A stretch of DNA of 64,000 nucleotides from Cytophagales bacterium (GCA_013297825.1 JAAFIN010000001.1:1-64000); one strand, 5' to 3'; numbered from the stretch's first letter, positions 18,098 to 27,084 are shown. Notes: generated by a model from the letters alone, not told the origin. A program made the numbers and translations.

Positions 18098-18105
18098 TAT
18101 TTTTG
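18098..18105 (+). promoter_or_regulatory. Candidate -7 element of apt
   Basis: TATTTTTG matches TAnnTTTG and lies about 72 bp before the GTG start codon of apt. No well-spaced -33 TTG was found. Confidence 0.3.
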
Positions 18106-18177
18106 CATAGCATTAAGCAATTTATAAAAAATTATTAAAAAAATTATCAAAAACTTTATCCAAAAATAAAAAATACT

Positions 18178-18693
18178 GTGGATTTAAACGCATACATTCG
18201 TGATGTGCCTAATTTTCCCAAAGAAGGCATTGTTTTTAAAGATATTACACCACTTTTAGGCAATCCTGATGCACTTCGCAAGGCAGGAGAGGTACTTTTA
18301 GATACTTGTCCAACAGGTATTCGCATTGACAAAGTAATTGGCGTAGAATCTCGTGGGTTTATATATGGTTTGTGGTTAGCTGATAAACTCAATGCTGGTT
18401 TTGTGCCTGTTCGCAAACCTAACAAATTGCCTGCTGAAAAAATATCACAAACCTATTCACTTGAATATGGCACTGACACTTTAGAAATGCACGCTGATGC
18501 CATAAAAGAGGGTGATGTGGTAATCATTCATGATGATGTACTTGCAACAGGTGGAACTGCTGAAGCTGTGGCTAAATTGGTAGAAAAAGCAGGCGGAAAA
18601 GTACTTATGTTTTCGTTTTTGGTGGAATTGGCTTTTTTGAATGGCAGACAAAAACTTAATCCGCACAAGGTTTGTTCTGTTTTGACGTATTAA
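18178..18693 (+). CDS. apt: Adenine phosphoribosyltransferase
   Basis: The 171-residue protein converts adenine and PRPP to AMP in purine salvage. It matches Apt through its length: [18 protein letters not shown] near the N-terminus, [20 protein letters not shown], and the PRPP-binding motif [15 protein letters not shown] (about 115-129). The start appears to be GTG at 18178, because no in-frame ATG lies in the right place and homologues begin at this point. A terminator hairpin follows at 18729. Confidence 0.95.
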   Translation: MDLNAYIRDVPNFPKEGIVFKDITPLLGNPDALRKAGEVLLDTCPTGIRIDKVIGVESRGFIYGLWLADKLNAGFVPVRKPNKLPAEKISQTYSLEYGTDTLEMHADAIKEGDVVIIHDDVLATGGTAEAVAKLVEKAGGKVLMFSFLVELAFLNGRQKLNPHKVCSVLTY

Positions 18694-18728
18694 AAAGGGG
18701 AAAGGAAATACAAAAATTTGTATAGAAT

Positions 18729-18768
18729 TGTAAAACACGCTTTTGATGTGTTTTACAGTCTATTTTTT
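18729..18768 (+). terminator. Terminator of apt
   Basis: TGTAAAACAC (18729-18738) pairs with GTGTTTTACA (18748-18757); a T-rich stretch follows. Confidence 0.7.
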
Positions 18769-18800
18769 GTGTCTTATTAAAATGAAAATAGGATTAAATT

Positions 18801-19376
18801 ATGAAAAACATCAAATTCAAAATTAATGATTTTGTAATAATAACCGAAAGATTTGAAAATATTGAAAAAAATGCTGTTGCAATAATTTTGGAAATCTTAG
18901 AAGAAAAAATTATTGTGTTTTTTATTGGAAAAAAAATAAAAATAGAAATTCAAGAAAATAAAATACAGTTTTTAGATGTAGAAAAAACAGGAAAATCATA
19001 TTCCTATAAAATTTGTAATGTTTGCCATATTTTAAAAGATATAAATGAATTTGACATCAATCAAACAGATGCAAAAGGCAACAAAACTACTCGCCCAAGT
19101 TGTAAAAATTGTCGCATTGAGATAGATGGAATTGCGCTAAATACAGAGGATAGCAAAAAAATGGAGCAAGAAAAACCTAAATTGTTGTTTATTTGTCCCA
19201 TTTGTGAAAAAACTTCTATTGCAGGAATAACCGCAAGTATTGTAAAAGACCACAATCATCACACAGGAAAAGGAAGGGCTTGGTTATGTGATAGTTGCAA
19301 TACAGGTTTGGGAAGGTTTAAAGATGATGTTGATTTATTAAAAAAAGCTATAGACTATTTGGAAAAACATAGCTAA
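18801..19376 (+). CDS. HNH endonuclease, endonuclease VII-like
   Basis: The 191-residue product has an unclassified N-terminal part (about 1-65), a four-cysteine zinc ribbon (C72, C75, C101, C104), and a C-terminal recombination-endonuclease-VII-type HNH module. The module shows C132xxC135, D150-H-N-H-H-T155, then C163xxC166-N167 and GLGRFKDD. In T4 Endo VII the same pattern builds a zinc site and a His-metal nuclease centre that cuts branched DNA; in many bacterial relatives it is the restriction partner of a DNA methyltransferase. The methyltransferase gene is convergent, 28 bp away. Confidence 0.8.
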   Translation: MKNIKFKINDFVIITERFENIEKNAVAIILEILEEKIIVFFIGKKIKIEIQENKIQFLDVEKTGKSYSYKICNVCHILKDINEFDINQTDAKGNKTTRPSCKNCRIEIDGIALNTEDSKKMEQEKPKLLFICPICEKTSIAGITASIVKDHNHHTGKGRAWLCDSCNTGLGRFKDDVDLLKKAIDYLEKHS

Positions 19377-19404
19377 AAAAATAGTTAAATGCGTAAATAC
19401 ATAT

Positions 19405-20232
19405 CTAAAAATCCAAAACACCTTGTTGGCTTGCTATTCTTATTCTTTCTTTGGTAATATTGATATAATCTTCTGAAATATCAAAACCAATAAAATTTCT
19501 TTTGTGCAACATTGCCATTTTACAGGTTGTTCCTGAGCCACACATAGGGTCAAACACAATATCACCCTCATTTGTCCAAGATAAAATATGGTCACTTGCT
19601 AATTTTTCAGGAAAAATGGCAGTGTGTTGAAAGGCTATTTTATCATTGGTGGAACCACCCAAGCCAACTGCATATTCCCAAATATTTGTTAAGGTCTTTT
19701 CAGGGTTTAATTCTGCCCAAACTTTATTATTTACACCATCAGCTTTTTTATTTGATACCAATTTTTCTTTTCCTTGTCTTACAGTTTTTGTTTTCAAAGG
19801 ATTAAATGTATTTGGGCTACCTTTTGAAAAAATAAACATAAATTCAAAGCAATTTGTATAAGCATTTGAACGCATAAAAGGCGTATTTTTTTTCTTATAA
19901 ATCATTACATCATGTACATTGAACCCTAAACTTTGAAAAAAAATACTTTGTTTAAAACTTGTCAAAGAACGATTACCTTTTTTTGTTTTATCACCAACTA
20001 CCCAAACCACCACACCGCCTTCTTTGGTAATTCTATAAATATCTTTAGCAATTTCTTCAAAATTAAATACATAACCATTGTATTCTCTCAAATCATCATA
20101 AGGAGGGGAAGTAATTATTAAGTCAATACTGTTGTCTGGTATTTTTTGCATACCCAATAAACAATCTGTGTGAAACACATTATTTATGTCCCATTCTCCT
20201 ATTTTTTGGTTTGTAGTTTGGTATTCTGTCAT
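19405..20232 (-). CDS. DNA methyltransferase (beta class, SPPY)
   Basis: A 275-residue SAM-dependent DNA amino-methyltransferase. The catalytic motif TSPPY (S42-P-P-Y45) precedes the SAM site DPMCGSGTT (from D228), the beta-class order. SPPY is more common in N4-cytosine enzymes than DPPY, which hints at m4C, though N6-adenine is possible. The gene is convergent with the endonuclease VII-like HNH gene, which might be its restriction partner. Otherwise it would be an orphan methyltransferase with an epigenetic role. It is unrelated in sequence order to the first methyltransferase at 8752. Confidence 0.87.
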   Translation of the reverse strand: MTEYQTTNQKIGEWDINNVFHTDCLLGMQKIPDNSIDLIITSPPYDDLREYNGYVFNFEEIAKDIYRITKEGGVVVWVVGDKTKKGNRSLTSFKQSIFFQSLGFNVHDVMIYKKKNTPFMRSNAYTNCFEFMFIFSKGSPNTFNPLKTKTVRQGKEKLVSNKKADGVNNKVWAELNPEKTLTNIWEYAVGLGGSTNDKIAFQHTAIFPEKLASDHILSWTNEGDIVFDPMCGSGTTCKMAMLHKRNFIGFDISEDYINITKERIRIASQQGVLDF

Positions 20233-20323
20233 ATTGATTTTATCAGATTAAAAATATTTTTATTTTTACAAAATTAACAAATTTTGAGCATAAAACACCT
20301 TTTTGATTTAAAAAAAATACAAT

Positions 20324-20372
20324 AAAAAAAGCAGAAAACACAAAATTTCAATTTGTATTTTCTGCTTTTTAT
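20324..20372 (-). terminator. Terminator of lspA
   Basis: AGCAGAAAACACAAA (20330-20344) pairs with TTTGTATTTTCTGCT (20352-20366), with an A run on the left that becomes a U run for minus-strand transcripts. Confidence 0.75.
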
Positions 20373-20390
20373 TATTTTATGATTAAAATT

Positions 20391-20999
20391 TTATTGACCG
20401 CTTACCACTTCGCTTTTTACTTCTTCTTTTTTAGGAAAAAATGCACCTTGCATAAAGATTATCACAAAAACACCTACAAAAATAGACGCATCTGCAATAT
20501 TAAAAATAGGCCAAAACGAATAATATTGTCCCCCAATCAAAGGAATCCAAGAAGGAAGATTTCCCTCCCAAATGTCCAAATAAATCATATCAATTACTTG
20601 CCCGTGAAACCAAGGTGTTAATGAACCTGCTGGTGCATTATTCAAAAAAACACCATAAAAAGTGCCATCTATCACATTGCCTATTGCTCCCCCAAGAATC
20701 AACGCAACACACCAAACAAGCCCTTTGTGGGCATCTTTTCGTACCAAATACGTAATATAATATGCAATTCCAATCGTTGCAATTATCCTAAAAGCACTCA
20801 AAGCCAATTTACCATACATATTGTCCCATTTTAGCCCAAAAGCCATTCCTGGATTGAGGATATAATGGATTTTGAGCCAATCAAATATTACAACTTGCCC
20901 TGTAATTCCCATTTCCATATTAAAATGTACCCACAATTTAATAAATTGGTCAATGATGATAATAATAAGGCTTAAAAGAAAATATGGTGCGTATTTCAT
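20391..20999 (-). CDS. lspA: Lipoprotein signal peptidase (signal peptidase II)
   Basis: This 202-residue inner-membrane aspartyl protease cleaves signal peptides from diacylated prolipoproteins. Four membrane helices are visible. The catalytic pair is D111 in GGAIGNVIDG and D170 in FNIADASI; NPGMAFG (about 49-55) corresponds to the conserved N-x-G-x-A-F motif. A long periplasmic insert between the two aspartates (about 117-162) is usual in Bacteroidota. Its substrates would include the lipoproteins in this window. Confidence 0.95.
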   Translation of the reverse strand: MKYAPYFLLSLIIIIIDQFIKLWVHFNMEMGITGQVVIFDWLKIHYILNPGMAFGLKWDNMYGKLALSAFRIIATIGIAYYITYLVRKDAHKGLVWCVALILGGAIGNVIDGTFYGVFLNNAPAGSLTPWFHGQVIDMIYLDIWEGNLPSWIPLIGGQYYSFWPIFNIADASIFVGVFVIIFMQGAFFPKKEEVKSEVVSGQ

Positions 21000-21336
21000 T
21001 TTTTATTTCAATTTATTTTAATAATTTATTTAATATATTGGCTTACAAATTCAATAATCAATAATCTTTTGTAAAAAAACTTGTACAAAATTACAGTTTT
21101 TTTGAAAATTGTGAAAAAAATATCAGAAAAAATAGAAAGATATACCTAAAAAAGACACAAATAAAAAAAACATACAAGCAAAAAAATTCTTAAAAGTTAA
21201 AATTCTTAAAATTTTGTAATAAATTCTGATAAAAAAACACAAATATTTGGAACACAGATTTTACGGATTAACACAGATTTTCACAGATTTATTTGATATT
21301 TTTAATAAATTTGAGGAAATTCTCAAATAAAGCTAA
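21000..21336. repeat. Intergenic region with family E repeat
   Basis: The first 240 bases are AT-rich with nothing recognisable. At about 21249-21292, GGAACACAGATTTTACGGAT and TTAACACAGATTTTCACAG form a family E unit. A diverged copy is at about 31100-31145. Confidence 0.6.
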
Positions 21337-21540
21337 ATTAAATTTGACTGTTTCATTCATAATTTATAATTCATCATTCATCATTAAATTTGGCTGTTTC
21401 ATTCCTAATTCTTAATTCCTAATTTTTAATTGAATTTGAATTTGGCTGTTTCATTCCTAATTCTTAATTCCTAATTCTTAATTGAATTTGAATTTGACTG
21501 TTTCATTTACCATTCACAATTTACCATTCACCATTAAAAA
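21337..21540. repeat. Four-unit family A array before an ABC permease gene
   Basis: GACTGTTTCATTC or GGCTGTTTCATTC occurs four times at about 40-60 bp spacing (near 21347, 21390, 21443 and 21497), each followed by CATAATT, CTAATTC or CCATTCAC tails. The array ends with CCATTCACCATTAAAA right at the start codon at 21543. Confidence 0.85.
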
Positions 21541-21542
21541 AA

Positions 21543-22796
21543 ATGTTTGACTTAGACAAATGGCAAGAGATATTTGCCACAATGCAAAAAAATAAATTAC
21601 GCACATTTCTCACAGCTTTTGGTGTTTTTTGGGGAATATTTATGCTTGTAATGTTATTGGGAGCAGGGCGAGGAATGCAAAATGGCGTAGAAAAAGAATT
21701 TAGTGAAGAAGCCAAAAATGCTTTTTGGGTATGGTCTTACAAAACTTCTATTCCTTCACACGGACTAAAAGCTGGTCGTAATATCCAATTTAATAACCAA
21801 GATTTGGAGGCAATTAAAACCAAAATAGAAAATAGTGATATTGTAACACCTCGTAATAACCTAAGAGGCGAATATGTCATAAAATACAAAGATAAAAATG
21901 GAGCTTTTAGGGTAATGGGCGGAACAGGCGATTTTATGACCATCAATGGCGAAAAACTTAATAAAGGCAGACTTCTAAATGATACTGATAACAAAGAACG
22001 CAGAAAAATTATTGTATTGGGAGAACGTGCTAAAAATGTGATTTTTGGAAAAGATATTGATGCAATAGGTAAATATGTAGATGTAAAAGGTGTTTATTTT
22101 CAAGTGGTTGGTATTTATAATTCCAAAGAAAACGGTGGTAGAAATGAAGAACGTGCTTATATCCCTTTTTCTACAATGCAAAATACTTTTGGACAACTTA
22201 ACCAAGTGCAACTTATTGGGCTTACAAGTAAAAATAACGCAAATTTTGAACAAATAACCCAAGAAATCAAAACGGTGCTTGCCTCCCAACATAAATTTGA
22301 CCCAAAAGATACGCAAGCAGTTGGTATAAATAGCAACGAGGAACAAGTAAAACGCTTTTTAGGCTTGTTTTCTGCGATACGTACTTTTGTGTGGGTGGTT
22401 GGATTGGGTACGCTTATTGCTGGAATTGTGGGTGTGAGCAATATTATGCTTATCATTGTAAAAGAACGCACTAAGGAAATAGGCGTAAGAAAAGCACTTG
22501 GGGCTACACCAATTTCAGTTGTAAGTATGATTTTGCAGGAATCTATCGCAATAACTGCTTTTTCAGGTTATTTGGGTCTAATGGCTGGTGCAGGATTGTT
22601 GAGTTTGTTGGAGTGGTTGGTGGAAATGGTAGAAGAACAGGGGGGAAGTGTGCCTTATTTTTATCGTCCTGAAATTGATTTAGGTGTTGCAGTAAGTGCA
22701 ATTTTTTTATTAGTGTTAGCTGGTGCGATTGCTGGGCTTGTTCCTGCAATGAAAGCTGCATATATTAAACCAATAGAAGCATTGAGAGCGGACTAA
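21543..22796 (+). CDS. MacB/FtsX-type ABC transporter permease
   Basis: A 417-residue permease. An N-terminal helix (about 20-42, FGVFWGIFMLVMLLG) is followed by a periplasmic MacB-like domain (about 50-265). The C-terminal FtsX module has three helices at about 280-305, 332-362 and 380-405, with the cytoplasmic KERTKEIGVRKALGATP motif. Such proteins work with an ATPase and an adaptor to export peptides, lipoproteins or drugs mechanically. No ATPase gene is next to it here; the neighbour downstream is ruvX. It may belong to a system encoded elsewhere. Confidence 0.88.
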   Translation: MFDLDKWQEIFATMQKNKLRTFLTAFGVFWGIFMLVMLLGAGRGMQNGVEKEFSEEAKNAFWVWSYKTSIPSHGLKAGRNIQFNNQDLEAIKTKIENSDIVTPRNNLRGEYVIKYKDKNGAFRVMGGTGDFMTINGEKLNKGRLLNDTDNKERRKIIVLGERAKNVIFGKDIDAIGKYVDVKGVYFQVVGIYNSKENGGRNEERAYIPFSTMQNTFGQLNQVQLIGLTSKNNANFEQITQEIKTVLASQHKFDPKDTQAVGINSNEEQVKRFLGLFSAIRTFVWVVGLGTLIAGIVGVSNIMLIIVKERTKEIGVRKALGATPISVVSMILQESIAITAFSGYLGLMAGAGLLSLLEWLVEMVEEQGGSVPYFYRPEIDLGVAVSAIFLLVLAGAIAGLVPAMKAAYIKPIEALRAD

Positions 22797-23010
22797 GAAA
22801 TGATAAATGATAAATGTTAAATGATAAATGGAATAGCCAAATACAAAACAGCCAGATTCTTTCAGAATGACACATTTATTTGTTTTTTTGAATTTTTAAA
22901 CTTTGAACATTTGTATTGGCTGTTTCATTCATCATTTAACATTCATCATTCAACATTGAAATTTGGCTGTTTCATTCATCATTTAACATTTATCATTCAA
23001 CATTAAAAAA
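22797..23010. repeat. Opposed family A arrays between ABC permease and ruvX
   Basis: Just after the stop codon are four ATGATAAATGATAAATG-type units ending in GAATAGCCAAA and ACAGCC (reverse orientation). From 22915 two forward units follow, GGCTGTTTCATTCATCATTT, whose ATTCAACATT tails run to the ruvX start. The two genes are thus each bordered by the tail of the repeat. Confidence 0.85.
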
Positions 23011-23013
23011 AAT

Positions 23014-23442
23014 ATGGCTCGTCTTTTAGCAATAGATTATGGCAGAAAACGCACAGGAATTGCGGTAACTGACCCTTCGCAAATTATTGCAACACCTTTA
23101 GAGATGGTGCGAACACACGATTTTTTTGATTTTTTGGAGGAATATCTCAAAAAAGAAGAAATTGAGGCTTTTATTGTGGGAAAAGCCACAAATTTTGATG
23201 GAACACCTACACACAGCACGCCTTTGATTGAGGCTTTTGGCAATAGATTAAAAAAATTATACCCAAATATTCCAATTTATTGGGAAGATGAAAAATATAC
23301 CTCCAAAATTGCCCTTCAAACTATGACAACTATGGGGGCAAATAAAAAACAAATGGAAGAAAAAGAAGGAAACCTTGACAAAATAAGTGCTACAATTATT
23401 TTGCAGTCTTATATGGAAAGAATGGAATATAAGAAAGTTTAA
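23014..23442 (+). CDS. ruvX: Holliday junction resolvase-like RuvX/YqgF
   Basis: A 142-residue RNase H-fold protein implicated in 16S pre-rRNA 5'-end processing and possibly in branch resolution. MARLLAIDYGRKRTGIAV carries the first catalytic Asp (D7); FIVGKATNFDGTP and YWEDEKYTSKIA with the later acidic residues complete the site. Length is typical. It starts right after a family A array and is followed by a family B array. Confidence 0.93.
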   Translation: MARLLAIDYGRKRTGIAVTDPSQIIATPLEMVRTHDFFDFLEEYLKKEEIEAFIVGKATNFDGTPTHSTPLIEAFGNRLKKLYPNIPIYWEDEKYTSKIALQTMTTMGANKKQMEEKEGNLDKISATIILQSYMERMEYKKV

Positions 23443-23541
23443 AAAGTTCCAAAAAGGCTTAAAAAATGGTTCAAAAAGCTCAAAATATTTTTTAATTGAA
23501 CTTTTTGAACCTTAAACTTTGAACCTTAAACTTTAAACTTC
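23443..23541. repeat. Family B array between convergent genes
   Basis: AAAGTTCC, AAGGCTTAAAAAATGGTTC and AAAAAGCTCAAAATA are followed by the inverse form TTGAACCTTAAACTTTGAACC, up to the stop codon of the cyclophilin gene. The two orientations could form a long imperfect hairpin and may also act as a terminator. Confidence 0.7.
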
Positions 23542-23979
23542 TTAAACCTCACTCACTACAATTTTCTCAATTTTATCGCCTTGACGAATTAAATCAATTA
23601 CTTCCAAACCTTCTACTACACGACCAAAACAAGTATGATTGCGGTCTAAATGTCCTGTATTATCTCTGCTGTGGCAAATAAAAAACTGTGAACTTCCTGT
23701 ATTTCTGCCTGCGTGAGCCATAGAAAGTACGCCTCTGTCGTGATATTGGTTACCACCTGTGAGTTCGCAATTTATTTTGTAACCTGCTCCACCTGTTCCT
23801 GTGCCATAAGGGCAACCTGCTTGTACCACAAAATTAGGAATTACACGATGAAAAGTAAGTCCATCATAAAATCCTTTTTGCGACAAACCCACAAAATTTG
23901 CTACGGTGTTAGGTGCATCTTCTGCATAAAATTCTACTTTCATCACGCCTTTTGACGTGTGTATTTCTGCTATTTGCAT
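23542..23979 (-). CDS. ppiB: Cyclophilin-type peptidyl-prolyl isomerase
   Basis: A 145-residue single-domain cyclophilin accelerating prolyl cis-trans isomerisation. Recognisable are NTVANFVGLSQKGFYDGLTFHRVI with the catalytic-type Arg (in FHRV), QAGCPYGTGTGG, SMAHAGRNTGSSQFFI and HLDRNHTCFGRVVEG. No signal peptide is present, so it should be cytoplasmic. Convergent with ruvX. Confidence 0.94.
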   Translation of the reverse strand: MQIAEIHTSKGVMKVEFYAEDAPNTVANFVGLSQKGFYDGLTFHRVIPNFVVQAGCPYGTGTGGAGYKINCELTGGNQYHDRGVLSMAHAGRNTGSSQFFICHSRDNTGHLDRNHTCFGRVVEGLEVIDLIRQGDKIEKIVVSEV

Positions 23980-24051
23980 AAGTTTTTATTTTTACGTTTT
24001 TATTTTTTTATAAATGTTTTAAAAAAATTTTGTGCAAAAATAACAAAAAAA

Positions 24052-25158
24052 TCAATTTTCTTGTGTTTTTCTTTTATAAATGCAATTATTCAAAAATATA
24101 AAATCAGGATTATCACACGCACCTAATACCAATTTTTCTTTGGTTAGTTCTAATATTTCAATTCTGTAAAAATTCAAAGGTGATTCTCCATAATACAAAT
24201 CTAAATATTTTTTGCCTGAACGCATTAAGGTAAAAAGGCATTTGGTAATATTTGTAGTAGGTATCGTTTTAAATTCATCAGATTTAAAAATAATTTCATC
24301 TTCTCTAAAAGATAAAAATTGATAAAGATTATAATTTAATATATAAATTGTTTTTATTTTTTGATGTGTATCTTTAAATTCTTGGCTTCCTCTACTCAAA
24401 TCATCTATATAATGATATAAACGACAATCTTTTTTTGATGTCATTTTTAATTCACAAGAAAAATCAAAATCATCTCTACAAATTATTTCAAAAGAAGATG
24501 AGTGATAGTTTATTCTAAAATACAATCCATAATCATCTGGATTGGGTAAAAGTTCATAATCCTCTTGTGTCAATCGTAATTGATAGTTTTCTTTTCTGTG
24601 AAGTAAATAATTGTAACATCTTCCTAAAACAGTATCTTTTTTTAAAATTTCGTCCTCAACACCACTGTATCGCCTTCCATAAAAAGTATCTGGAATACCT
24701 TTTTGTAAATAATGTTGTTTTCTTCGTTCTTCAAAAATTTTTTTTGCTTCAAAAAAAGTATAATTAGAATTTAATTCTTTATCATTAAAAATCATTCTTA
24801 AGGGAATTTTGTCTTTTGCTTCTCTTAAACTATCTTCTGTTTTTTCCCAAATTTGTTTTAATGATGATTGTAATAAATAAATTTGATTTTGTGAATTTGT
24901 AATAATAGGTAAAAAAAAATCACGTGCTTTTTTTTCCGCATCTAATTCTGCAATCATTTTATCAATTTCCTTATTTTCCACAAGTTCCCAATCTTGGTGT
25001 AAATATCCTTTATAAAGTGTTAATTTTTTCATAAAATCGTTATCTGATTTTATTTTTTGAGCAAAAATAAAATTACAAAAAAACATAAAAAATGTACTAA
25101 ATACACACAAAAGCATATAAAAATGCACAAAATAACCAGCAGAAAATAAATTTTTCAT
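24052..25158 (-). CDS. Hypothetical secreted protein
   Basis: A 368-residue protein with a long hydrophobic N-terminus (about 8-33, FVHFYMLLCVFSTFFMFFCNFIFAQ) that reads as a signal peptide. A longer frame starting at 25230 would include residues encoded by a family D repeat and is rejected. The mature part starts with a helical charged region (about 40-120) followed by mainly beta sequence. No motif recognised. It is divergent from bshC, with two repeat elements between. Confidence 0.6.
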   Translation of the reverse strand: MKNLFSAGYFVHFYMLLCVFSTFFMFFCNFIFAQKIKSDNDFMKKLTLYKGYLHQDWELVENKEIDKMIAELDAEKKARDFFLPIITNSQNQIYLLQSSLKQIWEKTEDSLREAKDKIPLRMIFNDKELNSNYTFFEAKKIFEERRKQHYLQKGIPDTFYGRRYSGVEDEILKKDTVLGRCYNYLLHRKENYQLRLTQEDYELLPNPDDYGLYFRINYHSSSFEIICRDDFDFSCELKMTSKKDCRLYHYIDDLSRGSQEFKDTHQKIKTIYILNYNLYQFLSFREDEIIFKSDEFKTIPTTNITKCLFTLMRSGKKYLDLYYGESPLNFYRIEILELTKEKLVLGACDNPDFIFLNNCIYKRKTQEN

Positions 25159-25211
25159 ACAAAAAATCAAATGAAAATTGGAATTTAAAAATTGAAAAAA
25201 GTGTTTTGCAA

Positions 25212-25320
25212 AAAGCCCCCTAACCCCCAAAGGGGGAACAAATGCAAAGAAAACAAAATTAAGAGAAAAAAATTAAAAAATTATCATAAAAACTCCCCCT
25301 TCGGGGGTTGGGGGGCTTTT
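25212..25320. repeat. Inverted pair of family D GC-rich elements
   Basis: AAGCCCCCTAACCCCCAAAG (about 25213-25238) and TCCCCCTTCGGGGGTTGGGG (25294-25320) lie in opposite orientation about 55 bp apart between two divergent genes. Other copies are at 27061, 36373, 46325 and inside metX at 46444-46487. Confidence 0.85.
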
Positions 25321-25331
25321 CAATTACAAGA

Positions 25332-26951
25332 ATGACACTCCCTTTCGCAGACACAAAAGCATTTTCAAATATTTTTTTGGATTACATCAATAAAGACGAA
25401 TTTCTAAAAGATTTTTATGATAAATACCCAAATATAGAAAATTTTATTTTGCAAATAGAACAAAAAAAAGATTTTTCGCAGGAAAATAGAAATATTTTGG
25501 TAAATTCTCTCAAAAATCAATACGAACAACTCCAAAAAGCACAACCTGATACAAACATTCAAAATGCTGTAACGCAAAACATAGAAAATCTTGCATTGTC
25601 TAATACTTTTACGGTTACAACAGGTCATCAACTTACGTTTTTGGGAAGTCCTGCGTATTTTGTGTATAAAATTCTAACCACCATAAAACTTGCCCAACAA
25701 CTCAAAACGCAATATCCTGAATATAATTTTGTGCCTATTTATTGGCTTGCTTCGGAAGACCACGATTTTGAGGAAGTAAATCACACCTATTTATTTGGCA
25801 AAAAATATACTTGGAATACTGCACAAAGCGGAGCTGTGGGGGATTTTGAGATGCGAGATTTAGAAAATGTTTTTGGAGAAATGCCTCAAAATTTGCCTGA
25901 ATTATTTACAAAAATAAAAAAAATTTATCTTAATTCGCCTAATTTGAGCGTTGCAACACGTATTTTGGTAAATGAATGGTTTGGAGAATTTGGTTTGCTT
26001 TCTTTGGACGCAAACGAAAAAAATTTGAAAGAAATTTTTAAACCTGTGATGCAAAAAGATATTTTTGAACATAATATTTTTGAAACTGTCAAAAAAACAA
26101 CCGAAAAATTTGCCCAAAAATACAAACCACAAATCAATCCACGAGAAATTAACTTTTTTTATTTGGGGAAAAATGATAAAAACGAGAATTTTAGGGAAAG
26201 ATTTGTAAATAGTATAAATATGGAAAATCCTTTTGGACAATCTCGTATAAATTATGCTGTTTTAAACCAAAATATTATTTTTAGTAAAGAAAAACTAAAT
26301 GAAGAAATCAATAATTTTCCTGAAAAATTTTCGCCTAATGTGGTTTTAAGACCACTTTATCAGGAGCAGATTTTGCCTAATATTGCCTACATTGGAGGCC
26401 CTGGCGAGCTTGCGTATTGGTTGCAACTCAAAGATATGTTTGTAGAAAATAATACACCGTTTCCGATATTGATGCCACGCAATTTTGCTACAATTTTTCC
26501 AAAAAATGCCATTCAAAAATTAGAAAAAATGAATTTATTGTCCAAAGATTTATTTTTGGAAGAAATAGACCTCAAAAAAAGATTTTTGCAACAAAAAGCT
26601 GAAAATATCGCTAATATCAATGCAGAGAAACAACAAATTGAACAGGCTTTTAACCAAATAAACCAAAAAACCGAACTTTTGGACAAATCTCTTGTTGCGT
26701 GGGCAGGAGCAGAGCAACAAAAAATTTGGAAAATATTTGAAAATATTGAAAAACGCTTAGAAAAAACAGAAGAAACACGTTCAGAAACCGAAATTAAACA
26801 GCTTTTTGCAATGCGTGATAAAATTATGCCAGAAGGTACTTTACAAGAACGTAAAGAAAGTTTCCTTAGTTTTTGGCTTAATAATCCAAACTTTTTGCAG
26901 GAAATTTATGAAAAAATTGACATTTTTTGCTTTGAAATGATGATTTTTTAA
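25332..26951 (+). CDS. bshC: Bacillithiol biosynthesis cysteine-adding enzyme
   Basis: The 539-residue protein adds L-cysteine to glucosaminyl-malate, the last step of bacillithiol synthesis. It matches BshC in length and in TTGHQLTFLGSPAYFVYK, PIYWLASEDHDFEEVNH, LRPLYQEQILPNIAYIGGPGELAYW and the C-terminal coiled coil (about 430-500). The ATG at 25332 is chosen because an earlier frame start lies inside a repeat element. BshA and BshB are not in the window. Presence of this gene implies bacillithiol as the low-molecular-weight thiol. Confidence 0.93.
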   Translation: MTLPFADTKAFSNIFLDYINKDEFLKDFYDKYPNIENFILQIEQKKDFSQENRNILVNSLKNQYEQLQKAQPDTNIQNAVTQNIENLALSNTFTVTTGHQLTFLGSPAYFVYKILTTIKLAQQLKTQYPEYNFVPIYWLASEDHDFEEVNHTYLFGKKYTWNTAQSGAVGDFEMRDLENVFGEMPQNLPELFTKIKKIYLNSPNLSVATRILVNEWFGEFGLLSLDANEKNLKEIFKPVMQKDIFEHNIFETVKKTTEKFAQKYKPQINPREINFFYLGKNDKNENFRERFVNSINMENPFGQSRINYAVLNQNIIFSKEKLNEEINNFPEKFSPNVVLRPLYQEQILPNIAYIGGPGELAYWLQLKDMFVENNTPFPILMPRNFATIFPKNAIQKLEKMNLLSKDLFLEEIDLKKRFLQQKAENIANINAEKQQIEQAFNQINQKTELLDKSLVAWAGAEQQKIWKIFENIEKRLEKTEETRSETEIKQLFAMRDKIMPEGTLQERKESFLSFWLNNPNFLQEIYEKIDIFCFEMMIF

Positions 26952-27084
26952 TGTTAAATGATAAATGTTGAATGATAAATGAAACAGCCAACAGCCTTTT
27001 AACTGGCTGTTTTGTATTTACCTTTCCCCTTACTACTTACACCTTTCCCCTAATAAAAATTCCCCTTTGGGGGTTAGGGGGCTT
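26952..27084. repeat. Adjacent family A, C and D repeats
   Basis: Reversed family A units (ATGTTAAATGATAAATG to GAAACAGCC) start at the bshC stop codon, then GGCTGTTTTG (27005). Family C CTTTCCCCTTACTACTTAC (27022-27052) and a family D element TCCCCTTTGGGGGTTAGGGG (27061-27080) follow. The D element touches the stop of the next gene. Confidence 0.75.

Noticed and set aside
25230-25332. Earlier starts for the secreted protein at 24052 and for bshC
   Set aside because: Both extra segments are encoded by GC-rich family D repeats and do not resemble protein N-termini.
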